Below are positions 19,438 through 28,553 of a stretch of DNA of 64,000 nt, one piece after another. A program made the translations under genes and the position numbers. The DNA comes from Woronichinia naegeliana WA131. GTDB lineage: Bacteria; Cyanobacteriota; Cyanobacteriia; Cyanobacteriales; Microcystaceae. The stretch's first letter is position 1; every line of letters starts with the position of its first letter. The stretch spans positions 434,001 to 498,000 of the forward strand of contig CP073041.1 in the NCBI GenBank assembly GCA_025370055.1. The letters run 5' to 3'. Below the pieces are notes generated by a model, which was not told the origin of the DNA, made no database searches, and saw nothing but the letters and a program-made list of their open reading frames with translations.

Positions 19438-19939
19438 CCATTTATTTTCTGAAAATTTTCTCATTATCGCGATCACCAAGAATATGATAATCAGCATTGA
19501 GCAAATATAAAAAAGATTGCTACTTTCTTAAGCAAAAACCTATTTACAGAAAATAAACCGTGATCGCTTTTTGAAAGTTAAATTAAATACGAATATATTG
19601 ACAGGGAGGCTTATACGAGGACAGACACAACGGACAGTCATAACGCGATCGCTGTTTTCAAAATTTTATCATCCTTATCTTTTTTGATGGATGAACTTAC
19701 TGAACGAACTCAAGACGCGATCGCCTTATAGAATCAGTACAGGATGTCGCATTAAGGCTTGGGAAAGAGAAAATACCTTGGACTGCTCATCACATCATTA
19801 GACCTTATTGACTTGTTAACCAAAGGATCATCTTCTGATGATTTTTCTTTAATGTCTCAACGTTAGGATTCAAAACTGTTGGGATATACAGCATTTTTAG
19901 TTAAAGAAAAATTGAGAACAAAAAATCGAAAAAGTCCTT
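19438..19939. other. Intergenic stretch without recognisable gene
   Basis: About 500 bp, AT-rich, with two HIP1-like GCGATCGC sites. I see no convincing ORF, RNA or repeat. The promoter of the downstream phoX-like gene presumably lies in the last 100 bp but no clear -35/-10 pair stands out. Confidence 0.5.
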
Positions 19940-21229
19940 ATGTCTAATGTAAGCCGCAGACAAATTTTGTATTTCTTAGGTGGTAGTGCTGGTGTCGCCG
20001 TTCTGGATTCCGTATTAGGAGGTCGCTCAACTTTATTACCGAGCGCATCGGCCCAAACAGCCTCTTTTACGCCAGTTCGTGTTCCCCATCCTCTCGATAT
20101 TTATCAAGAAAAATCCAGTTGGTTATCCACAGGGGTGGGAACTGGAGAAACGCTTCCTCCCGCAACCAATCCAAACCTGAGCAGTTTCAGTGTTACGGAT
20201 GATGTCGTTGTTCCGCCAGAATTTGAACGTTATGTGATTGTCCAATGGGGCGATCGCGTTTTCCCTGATGCCGACGACTATTTTGGCTATAACTGTGACT
20301 ACACAGGCTTTGTCCCCCTCAATGGCGATAATGCTGGTTTGCTTTGGGTGAATCATGAATATGTTTCTTTCCCGATTTCCACTTTAGCCCCTGGAACCCC
20401 TAGCGATCTAGCCACCTTTCCCACTTCCTTTGCGGCGGTGATTGGTTTCAATCTGCCTACAGCTACCAGTGTGTCAGCCCTATCTCCTACAGATAGAAGA
20501 CTTTTATTCGGAGAATTTCTTTACAATCTTGGTGGTTCCGTCGTTCGTATTCAGAAAAATCGCCAAGGACGTTATCAAGTTCAGCGAGATCCTCGAAACC
20601 GTCGTCTGACAGGACTTTCTGGATTAGCCATCAATGCTAGTCGTTCTGATGCCTATAAGACGGTTATCTCCTGGGGAGTCACTCCCCACCAACAAGGGAA
20701 TTACAATTACTTAGTGGGAACGGGCCCAGCCTCTATACAAGTTTTCAATCTTAGTACTGATGGTTTAGGGAATCGAATTATCGGTACAGCCTATAACTGC
20801 TCTGGCGGTACAACGCCCTGGGGAACAGTTCTATCAGGAGAAGAAAACTTCCAAGGCGATGCAACCTTCTTTGTGGGAGTAACGGAAGCGGTTCAACCCA
20901 ATGGAACTCAAACCGCATATATCAGTGGGACGACCGGTGCTGAATTTGGCTTGGTAGGGGAAAAATACGGTTGGATGGTTGAAATTGATCCAGCAACACC
21001 CTCTGTTCGAGCGAAAAAACATACAGCCCTAGGTCGTTTCCGCCATGAAAATATTGGCTTACGAGCAGAAGCCGGTAAAAAGCTGATTGCTTACATGGGA
21101 GACGATCGCCGAGGTGGTCATACCTACAAATTTGTGAGCAGTGGCACAATCAACTCTAACCTTGCAAATAAAAACAATAGCCAATTATTTGAGAACGGAA
21201 CTTTGTACGTTGCCAAATACAATGCCGAT
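19940..21229 (+). pseudogene. phoX: PhoX-like (DUF839) alkaline phosphatase, N-terminal part, disrupted by an IS
   Basis: The first 430 codons of a PhoX/DUF839-type exported phosphatase. The N-terminus SRRQILYFLGG is a Tat signal, with probable cleavage after SASAQ. Typical blocks include WGDRVFPD, FGYNCDYTGFVPL, LWVNHEYV and GTVLSGEENF, which in PhoX contribute to the Ca/Fe centre. The frame is broken at codon GAT (21227-21229) by the element at 21230-22619 and would continue in frame after the duplication at 22628. PhoX releases phosphate from organic esters in the periplasm during phosphate limitation. Confidence 0.85.
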
Positions 21230-22619
21230 GGGTGCGACCTTTAGTTGATGAAGGAAAAGAAAAGTGTTAACATGAGATGAAAAGTGACAAAGAGGAAACA
21301 ATGATGACAGCAAAACTAATTAATGTAGAGGGTTCAAAGATAAAAATAGAACTAACATTAGAACTCAGTCGTTCAATGTTGGATACAGAAATAAATATTC
21401 AAAAAGGCTTAAACGAAGTAGGTTGCATCGCCAGCAAAGAAGCCTTGAAATATTTAGATACAGATGGTTCACCCTTAAAAATCGGTGAAGAAATCTGGAA
21501 GAGTAAGGGAGAGCAACCGAAAGAATATCAAACACCTTATGGTGAGGTTATAGTGAATCGTCATGTATATCAGCGTTCACCTTTGAGGAAAAACGTATTG
21601 CCCCTTAGAAAGAGAAGCAAGGATAATCATAACATCAACGCCATTATTGGCAAAACAGGTATCCTCAAAAATGTCAGGGATGGCAGGCAAAGAGGTGAAA
21701 AATGATTTATTAGAAAATCATGGTAGAAAAGTAGCGCTATCCTATATCCAAAGATTGAGTGAAGCAGTAGGAAGTGTGGTACAGGCAAAAGAAGAAGCGT
21801 GGAGTTATGCCCCGCCCAAGGAGGATAGCCAAATTGCAACAGTGGGAATAGGATTAGATGGAACCTGTATGCTGATGTGTGAGGATGGCTACCGTGAAGC
21901 AATGGTGGGAACCGTTTCCCTATACGATAGTGAAGGCGAACGTCAACATACAATCTATCTAGGTGCGGCACCAGAGTATGGAAAAAAGAGTTTTCTAGAA
22001 AGATTAGAAAGAGAAATTGAGCGAGCGAAAAAACGTTATCCAGAGGCAACATTGGTCGGGATAGCAGACGGGGCAGAATCAAATTGGAAGTTTTTAGAAA
22101 AGCAAACGGAAGAACAGATATTAGATTTCTATCATGCCTCTGGTTACTTAGGTGCCTTGGCAGAAGCGTTGCATCCGAATACAGTGTCAAAACAAAAAGA
22201 ATGGTTGACTGAAAATTGTCGAGAACTCAAGCATGAAAAAGGAAAAGCAGGAGAACTGCTAAATCTGATGAAAGAAGTCAAAGAAGAAAAAAGTCATTCT
22301 AAGAATCTTACCGAGAAACTACAAGCGGCGATTACTTATTACGAGAATCATCAGCATCAAATGGATTATGCTGAATACATAGAGAAAAAGTATCCGATTG
22401 GTTCAGGTGTTACGGAAGCAGCTTGTAAGACGTTGGTCAAACAACGATTATGTTGTTCAGGGATGCGATGGAAGGAAAAAGGAGCAGGAATTATTTTGAG
22501 CCTACGAGCTTTGGTATTGACCAAGGAACGATGGAGTCAATTTTGGGCAAAACTTGATCAATATGGGTTCCCTGTAGAACCCTGATTACAACAGCTTTTA
22601 TCAACTAAAGGTCGCACCC
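21230..22619 (+). mobile_element. ISKra4-type insertion sequence, 1390 bp, with 8-bp target duplication
   Basis: The ends GGGTGCGACCTTTAGTTGAT and ATCAACTAAAGGTCGCACCC are near-perfect inverted repeats at 21230 and 22619. ATGCCGAT is duplicated at 21222-21229 and 22620-22627. Removing the element and one copy of the repeat restores the phoX-like frame exactly (AAT GCC GAT GGC ACA GGA). Confidence 0.93.
21277..22585 (+). CDS. ISKra4-family transposase in two frames
   Basis: The N-terminal frame (21277-21705) carries YQTPYGEVIVNRHVYQ, a signature of ISKra4 transposases. The family sequence then continues in another frame (TYCPLEREARIII, then GMAGKEVKNDLLENHGRKV, and on to IGLDGTCM, GIADGAESNWKF and the C-terminal YPIGSGVTEAACKTLVKQRL). 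The switch happens near the A run at 21589-21593 and requires +1 slippage or loss of one base. Whether this is programmed or a mutation cannot be decided here. The catalytic Asp/Asp/Glu blocks all lie in the second frame, which has no stops. Confidence 0.85.
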
Positions 22620-23722
22620 ATGCCGATGGCACAGGACAATGGATTCCTCTCTTAATGTCAACCCCCACCAACCCCAATGTACCGAGTGTCCTATCTTCTG
22701 TACAGTTGGCCCAGCAGGGAGCGATTAGTAGTAACGGGAATACCTACTTTCCCCGTCGTGCGGGGATTGCCGGTCAAACTGAAAACGGTGGATCTTTTCA
22801 GATGACCGTTGCCAATGAAGCCACCTCTTTACCTGGTTATCAAAATAAAACCTTAGCTGATTTCTATACTAGCCAAGGAGCAATTTTGTGTGATACCTAT
22901 CTGGCCTCTAATTTGGTAGGCGGAACCCCCGGCGGTCGTCCAGAGGATCTCGAAGTTCATCCCCTCACCCAAGAAGTCTTTATTTCCTATACTGATAATC
23001 GCCCCTCCGGTGACGGCTATCCTGATTCTCGAATTTTTGTTGTCGCTAAATACAACGCAAATCTAAATACCACCCAACATTTTGGTGGACTCTACAAGAT
23101 TACCGAAGATAGCAGCGATGGCAGTGGAACCACTTTTCACTGGCAAATTTTTAAACAGGGCGGTGAAGATAACACCACGGGTGGCGGCGGCATCAATGCA
23201 CCCAACGGGACTGGCTTTGCGATGTCGGATAATTTGGCTTTCGATCCTCAAGGAAATCTGGTCGGCGTTATTGATATGTCAACGGATAAGCATAACGGCT
23301 TCTCCACCGGAGCTAATCCGACCCAAACTACCATTGATCACACCGTCGTCGGAAATGCTGAAAACCTACTGGGTTGCTTTGGCAATAACTGGATGTATGT
23401 GATTCCAGCTAGTGGAACTGATGCGGGTAAAGTTATTCCTTTGGCCTATGGCCCCGTGCGCTGTGAAATGACTGGCCCCACTTTTGTCGGGAATACCTTG
23501 CTGTTATCAGTTCAGCACCCTTCGGAAGATTCCCCCATCGGGAATACCACTTTGCTAAATCGTCAGATTCAAATTCTTGCTTTAGATGGAACGACCTTTA
23601 ATCAAAATCGGACGGTTCCTCGTGGTAGTAATTGGCCCAGTAACCTAATCGGAGATCCTTCTGGGCCACCTCGTTCAGCAGTTATTGGCATTCAACGACA
23701 GGGAGGAGGAGCTTTCTTTTAA
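22620..23722 (+). pseudogene. phoX: PhoX-like (DUF839) alkaline phosphatase, C-terminal part
   Basis: Continuation of the phoX-like gene after the ISKra4 element: about 365 codons beginning GTGQWIPLLM and ending GIQRQGGGAFF. It contains GGRPEDLEVHPLTQEVFISYTD, SDNLAFDPQGNLV and the late GPVRCEMTGPTFVGNTLLLSVQHP segment typical of PhoX. No other damage is visible, so precise excision would restore an approximately 790-residue enzyme. A terminator follows 30 bp downstream. Confidence 0.85.
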
Positions 23723-23752
23723 GATTTTAAGATCTAGTCAGTTCAATGTATT

Positions 23753-23779
23753 ACAGGGGTCAACCTGGCCCCTGTTTTT
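23753..23779 (+). terminator. Rho-independent terminator after the phoX-like gene
   Basis: ACAGGGG (23753-23759) pairs perfectly with CCCCTGT (23769-23775) and is followed by a TTTTT run. Confidence 0.85.
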
Positions 23780-24020
23780 CGTTTTAGCCGCAGCCTGGCA
23801 AGGCCTGAAAGTTCGACCTTACGTTATAATTACTGCAAAAAGTCATGGTTATGGATACAAAAAATTTAAGCGATCGCGTCCATCTTATTAGTCCATCTTA
23901 TTAGTCCATCTTAACAAGCGGTTGAACCGTCAGCGATCACGTAGCAAGAAGCTTGACCGTCCTGGGAGCAACGGAGAAAAAACCTGAATTTGATTTTTGT
24001 GTAGAGTTGCCAATCAGGTA

Positions 24021-24029
24021 TGCTATACT
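24021..24029 (+). promoter_or_regulatory. Extended -10 promoter of the tRNA-Pro gene
   Basis: TGCTATACT is an extended -10 element (TGn-TATACT) 18 bp upstream of the mature tRNA 5' end. A TTGCCA at 24007 is too close to serve as a normal -35. Confidence 0.5.
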
Positions 24030-24047
24030 GTTTAAGCTAATTTTCTA

Positions 24048-24121
24048 CGGGATGTAGCGCAGCTTGGTAGCGCACTTCGTTCGGGACGAAGGGGCCGCAG
24101 GTTCAAATCCTGTCATCCCGA
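24048..24121 (+). tRNA. tRNA-Pro (anticodon CGG)
   Basis: A 74-nt cloverleaf: acceptor stem CGGGATG pairs with CATCCCG plus discriminator A, D arm GCGC-AGCTTGGTA-GCGC, anticodon arm CTTCG/CGAAG with loop TTCGGGA (CGG at 34-36), and T arm with GGTTCAAATCC. CCA is not encoded. It decodes CCG. Confidence 0.95.
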
Positions 24122-24202
24122 TGTGGTAAGTAGATGGGTCTTAAAATTTATAAGATCCCCCCGTCCTATGGACACCCCCCTTATCAAGCTGCCGCTGCCG
24201 CG

Positions 24203-24266
24203 TACACACATCTACCTGTCAACCTCGTTTTGCCCCCCCAGCCCCCCTACTGTGTACACACAAGTA
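24203..24266. repeat. Transposon-end repeat with GTACACAC palindromes
   Basis: CGTACACACATCTAC at 24210 and CTACTGTGTACACACAAGTAG at 24249 flank a C-rich stretch ending CAGCCCCCCTA. The same arrangement occurs in the MITE at 47397-47561. It probably represents an end of the IS4-type element whose transposase remnant follows. Confidence 0.5.
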
Positions 24267-24470
24267 GAGTCTGAGCTAGTTTCCATCCGAGCAGAATGGA
24301 CTCAAACTGTCGCAGCCCGTGTATTAAGGTAGGCATACCAGGGGGACATTGAGAGCGATAGCCAGACCAACCTCCCAGACGAGCGATGAGCCAAGTCGCC
24401 CAAGGCAAAGAGAAACACGGGAAAGGATTTTGCTGCTTGGAAGTGCGTCCCTGTAGAGAGTCTGTTGTCT
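24267..24470 (-). pseudogene. IS4-type transposase, C-terminal fragment
   Basis: The minus strand encodes LPWATWLIARLGGWSGYRSQ-PPGMPTLI-GLRQFESILLGWKLA, the C-terminal helix-rich end typical of Tn5/IS4-type transposases (LGG, PG-TLIRGL, W-LA). Only about 65 codons are left; the catalytic region is gone. Its end toward 24249 carries the GTACACAC repeat. Confidence 0.6.
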
Positions 24471-24485
24471 GTTGTCTGTTTACCC

Positions 24486-25157
24486 ACATCCCATCCAGCT
24501 CTCTATGATTGGGTCGCTTTCACGGAGGCGAACGGGAGAAGTTAAAACTACTCAACAACGAGTTTGGAATGGGCACTACTTTGAAATTTGGGACTATCGT
24601 TATCTCAATCAAGTCCCTCTGCGCGAACAACAACCCGTCTTACTGGTCAATTGGTGTGAGGTGACAGTTAAGCGCCAGTCGGATGGCCAACTGCTCTATC
24701 GCAATAGCTGGATTACCAACCACGACCTGACTCCTCAACGGGTCATTCTGCTCTGCTGGACGCAGTCGTTGGCGAACCGAAAATGAGAATCACAATGTTC
24801 TTAAAACTCGGGGCTATCATTATAGAACATAATTTTGGGCATGGTCAGCAACATTTGTCCTCTTTTCTGCTGACCCTCAACCTTCTGGCTTTCTTATGAC
24901 CTACTGTTCTCCATCTGGTCGATGAACGCTATCAACGGGCTCGGATTCAGCGAGGGACTCGCCGGGGCTTTTTTCAAGATGTTATTTGTCTGACCAAGTA
25001 TCTGTTGTTTGAAAGCTAGCATCACCTTTTAGACTTTATGCTTGATGAGACCATCCCTGTTGCTCGCGTTAATTCCTCTTGATTGTGGATTGGATGTACG
25101 CAGCAGAAGCTTCCTATGTTCCGTATCATTTGCCACATTCCTAATTTGGAATTGCTG
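24486..25157 (+). pseudogene. Decayed C-terminal half of the ISNCY-like transposase
   Basis: The sequence parallels 7830-8509: GEVKTTQQRVWNGHYFEIWDYRYLNQVPLREQQPVLLVNW, then NSWITNHDLTPQRV, with a frameshift near 24770 and several later stops, ending with the element's right inverted repeat (AATTTGGAATTGCTG) at 25157. The 5' half and left end are missing. Confidence 0.8.
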
Positions 25158-25192
25158 TCCTATATTCGTTCAAATATTAGGTATTTTGATAA

Positions 25193-26257
25193 ATGGAAAA
25201 CTCATCTCAAACCAAACTTCCTAATCAGCCATCATCGTCTCCCAAATCACCTTGGTGGAAGCGGGGTTTATTTGGCAAAAATGGCATTATCAGCCAATGG
25301 TTTCACAAGTTCCTGAGACGATTTTCTCAAACCCGTGAAACGATCTCTGATAGTACAACCTTCCTTCATCGTCGAGCCATGACCGATATTCGGATTTTAG
25401 GTAAAAATGCCGAATTAATTGACAATGAAAAATTTGGACAGGAAGAGTTTTTAATTTTTATTAAGCTTAAATATTTATTGTCTCGTAATATTGGAGACCA
25501 TGCTGATCTCTATGAAAGTATTCGTCTTTTGCAACTAGCGATCGAGGCCAAGGATAGTTTTATTGCCATTGACCAAACAGAACTCAGCTTTCGCGGTTCT
25601 AAACAGCAAGATTTTTACAAATATACAGAAGACTTACTGGGACATTATGAAAATATCGATGTCTTTAGAGAAAATATTCAAGTTAAGTTGTCAGAAGTGA
25701 TTGCTCAAGTTAAGACCGAGGAAGGTCGGGTCGCACTCCAAGCCTACTCTAAACATTTAAACCGACTCTGTGAGGATGATTTAGGGTTAAAGTTACTTTC
25801 CTTATTTAAAACTTTTCAGTTGGCTGACTATTCTGTTTTAAGACAGATTTCAGATCTGATTAAATCTCTGGATAAGCAAGATTTACAGTCCTATAGCACC
25901 TTAATTTCCTTAGTAATGGCAAACTTTAATGCCTTTGAAAGCCTACGTAAGATTATTAATGTTTCTGACCGCAATCATAATCCTGATAACTATGCCAGAA
26001 TGGTTCAGTATATCGCTCTCAATTACCGTCATGGTCTCTCGTTTATCAAGTTTGATGAATTGATGTCTATTTTAAAGCGTTGGTACCGACCCTATCAAAC
26101 CCTAATTGGTATTCGAGAAGCTCATCCTCCCCACTTATATAAGCAACCTCTTTCTTTCCAAGAACCTATTGCGGGAGAATCAACTTATTTTAAGTATGTT
26201 AACTGGTTAACGGATAAAAAAGCGGGCATTACCTACATTGATTTTGGAACAGACTAA
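25193..26257 (+). CDS. Hypothetical protein, helical, function unknown
   Basis: This 354-residue protein has a disordered Ser/Pro/Lys-rich first 30 residues, then WWKRGLFG and a predominantly alpha-helical body with no transmembrane segment, signal or recognised catalytic motif. The C-terminal part contains FDELMSILKRWYRPYQTLIGIREAH and PLSFQEPIAGESTYFKYVNWLTDKKAG. It sits between transposon remnants: the upstream IS remnant ends 35 bp before the start. Codon use looks native, so it may be a real but family-restricted cyanobacterial gene. Confidence 0.6.
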   Translation: MENSSQTKLPNQPSSSPKSPWWKRGLFGKNGIISQWFHKFLRRFSQTRETISDSTTFLHRRAMTDIRILGKNAELIDNEKFGQEEFLIFIKLKYLLSRNIGDHADLYESIRLLQLAIEAKDSFIAIDQTELSFRGSKQQDFYKYTEDLLGHYENIDVFRENIQVKLSEVIAQVKTEEGRVALQAYSKHLNRLCEDDLGLKLLSLFKTFQLADYSVLRQISDLIKSLDKQDLQSYSTLISLVMANFNAFESLRKIINVSDRNHNPDNYARMVQYIALNYRHGLSFIKFDELMSILKRWYRPYQTLIGIREAHPPHLYKQPLSFQEPIAGESTYFKYVNWLTDKKAGITYIDFGTD

Positions 26258-26261
26258 TTGC

Positions 26262-26519
26262 TAATGAGAGTTCATCGCCAACCACTTTGAGGCATTTAAT
26301 AGTGCTATCCGACGCTATTTAGCTGCCTTCCGTCGTCGTACAAATACTTCCTCTAAATCAGTTGTGGGATTACAGCGAGTCCTAGATATTTTTTTTGGAT
26401 GGTTCATAACTTTGTTCGCAGCCATTTTACGACGAGAAAAGTCTCGGCTGTAGCTCTCGGTATCCTTCAAAAAGGGTTAACTTGGGAGGACTTACTTCAA
26501 TTCGTGGGCTTTGTTGAAC
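26262..26519 (+). pseudogene. Transposase C-terminal remnant, interrupted by the Tn5-like element
   Basis: The first frame reads ANHFEAFNSAIRRYLAAFRRRTN and KSVVGLQRVLDI; after a T8 run near 26390 the sequence continues in another frame as MVHNFVRSHFTTRKVSAVALGILQKGL. This is the end of a transposase resembling cyanobacterial IS1-like elements (my recollection, not checked). It continues for about 30 bp beyond the inserted element (28132-28160, PLQLKSFRLPLD). Confidence 0.6.
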
Positions 26520-28121
26520 CTGACTTTTCCCGTTAAGTGCGGATTGCAAGCTGCCAGCCTTGGCAAAGGTCATGCAACTTCAACCAACCGCGCCAAAGGA
26601 CTTGGATACCGAGAGGAGTTTTACGACGATGTTCAAGATAACCACCAAGAAAAGCAACAGACTCGACAGCCCAAGCAACAGTCAAAATAGGGGGAAGTTT
26701 TTGAGAGGCGGCTGCTTTTAACACCTGAAGTTGAAGAGGATTAAGAATTTCAATCGCGAGAGCATCGGGCTGGGTACGATGAAGATAAGTAACGTGTAAA
26801 AGTTCAACAGCAATGACACTTAAAAAACCCAAAAGAGTTTTCATTCCATCAGAGGCAAGTCGATAACGCTCACTCTGACAACCAGACTTAAGGACTTTAT
26901 GAAATTCTTCAACCCGCCATCGGTAGGTGTACCAACGAAGAATAGTGACAGCCATCTCAATAGTCTCAACAACTTCTGTAGTCAGAAGCATCCAAGATAA
27001 AGGAGTTTCGCCTTCGGGACAATCGATTTCTGTCGCATAAACAGCATAGACATTCAACGGGTCACGATTATCAAAACGATAGGGAGTTCGTAGATTAACT
27101 GAGCAAAATCGGACGGCAAGCTTAACCTTCCGTGCTTTTCTTTTTCCTGTACTCGGAATCTCGATTTCTTGATGAAAACGAATCGGTTCTGATTCCAAAT
27201 GTTGCCAAAGTCGTTCACTATTTTTGTCTAAACTACGATTATGAGACGCTCTGACCAGCACTCCTGTATGCTTGAGTTGACGCACTGAGTCAAAGACTTC
27301 TGAAACATCTCCTTCTCTGTCAAATACATGAATTACCCTCGTTGAACTTTCTACCTGTTTCTCACAGGTGTTTAGAGCCTCTACCCATTTGTAGGATTCT
27401 TTTTCCTCAAATGGTCTTTGACGAGCTGCTTTTCTTTGTTCTTTCTGTCTTTCTTTTTTCTGCTTCGCCGTTTCATCTGTTGGGGGCTTTTCTTTTACCT
27501 CCCTATTCCACAGTTTTTGCCATAATAAACCTAATACTTGTCCTTTTTCTGGCTCAATTGCTAAAGCACTATGCAGTATTAATCCATTCCCTCCTTTTCC
27601 AGTCGGCCCATACCCTTCCCTTTTTTCCTTGATATTGCGATAATCTAAGAAGGTCGTATCTCCGACTGATAGCATTATCTTATATTCTTCTACGGCGGCA
27701 GTTGTCATTTCACAGTGCGGCTCTATTATCTTGACAAAGTCTGTTTTCGGATTCCCAAAAATTCATAGGCCCTCTTTAACTCGTTTCCTCCCTTAAACAC
27801 TTCTGATAAGGCTTTTCCAAACCCCTCACTTAACTTTTTCCCAATCGAGAAGGCACGATTGTTTAGCCTCTCGTCTCCCAATTCACAACTGGCAAAGTTT
27901 TTTGTCCACCATTCCAACATTTTTTGACCTGCCCTTTAAGATTTTCTCCATTTTACAGTCTCATACTCCCTTCATCCTTTGTTTTTGAAATTTGAACGAT
28001 AAGCGGGATGATGGCTTCAGAATATTTTTTTCCTGTCAAGAGAATCATTACTCAAACCCTTGCCAGATAAAGCCTCTAGAAGTTTGCATTGCTGGATTTT
28101 GGACTTAACGGGAAAAGTCAG
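26520..28121 (-). mobile_element. Tn5/IS4-type insertion sequence, 1602 bp, with 10-bp target duplication
   Basis: The ends CTGACTTTTCCCGTTAAGT and ACTTAACGGGAAAAGTCAG are 19-bp perfect inverted repeats at 26520 and 28121. TTTGTTGAAC is duplicated at 26510-26519 and 28122-28131. The element interrupts an older transposase remnant. Confidence 0.93.
26533..27920 (-). pseudogene. Tn5/IS4-type transposase with a one-base frameshift
   Basis: The N-terminal frame (27726-27920) encodes the Tn5-like DNA-binding segment MLEWWTKNFA-CELGDERLNNRA and GGNELKRAYEF. The family sequence then continues in another frame as GNPKTDFVKIIEPHCEM, SVGDTTFLDY, HVFDREGDVSEVFD and the YREK-region equivalent RWRVEEFHKVLKSGC. 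Restoring one T in the T5 run before GGGAATCC joins the frames, so a single-base deletion is the simplest explanation; frameshifting is the alternative. Apart from this the DDE residues are intact. Confidence 0.85.
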
Positions 28122-28160
28122 TTTGTTGAACCCCTCCAACTGAAGTCTTTTCGTCTCCCG

Positions 28161-28510
28161 CTAGACAACACGCTCTTTGGAAATTTCTCGGTTGGCCTCT
28201 TTTTCTTCGGATGTTAACTCGGCATTGCGCGGCTTCTTCTTCGGTTTATGCGTTGTCACCCCCTCTGGCTCATACCCCTGAAACCCTGTGTCTTTCCACA
28301 AATGACTCCCTTGGGTAAAATGGTACTCCTCTTCATCGGCAATCTTTTTGTGGTGCTTCTTTCCAACATAAGTACCGCTTAGATAGAGTACCTTGCTACG
28401 CCGGTTACTGATAATGTTGTTTTTAATCGTATGGCGTTTCTTCTTGCCCGAGTAGTGAGTCTTTTTTTCTCCTTGTCTTTCGGTCTCCCAATTGGTCTCT
28501 CTGTGCCATC
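28161..28510 (-). pseudogene. IS5-type transposase fragment
   Basis: The minus strand encodes DGTERPIGRPKDKEK in one frame, then THYSGKKKRHTIKNN and VLYLSGTYVGKKHHKKIADEEE and GFQGYEPEGVTTHKPKKKPR in another: the middle of an IS5/ISL2-like DDE transposase (DGTERPI includes the first Asp region). It is cut by the TnpB element on one side and by the older transposase junction on the other. Confidence 0.75.
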
Positions 28511-28553
28511 TTTGACATCCTCCTCGGCGTGAACGCACGAGGATTCCCAAACC

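Noticed and set aside
24048-24300. Integrated element using the tRNA-Pro 3' end as att site
   Set aside because: No direct repeat of the tRNA 3' end and no integrase gene are found in the window.
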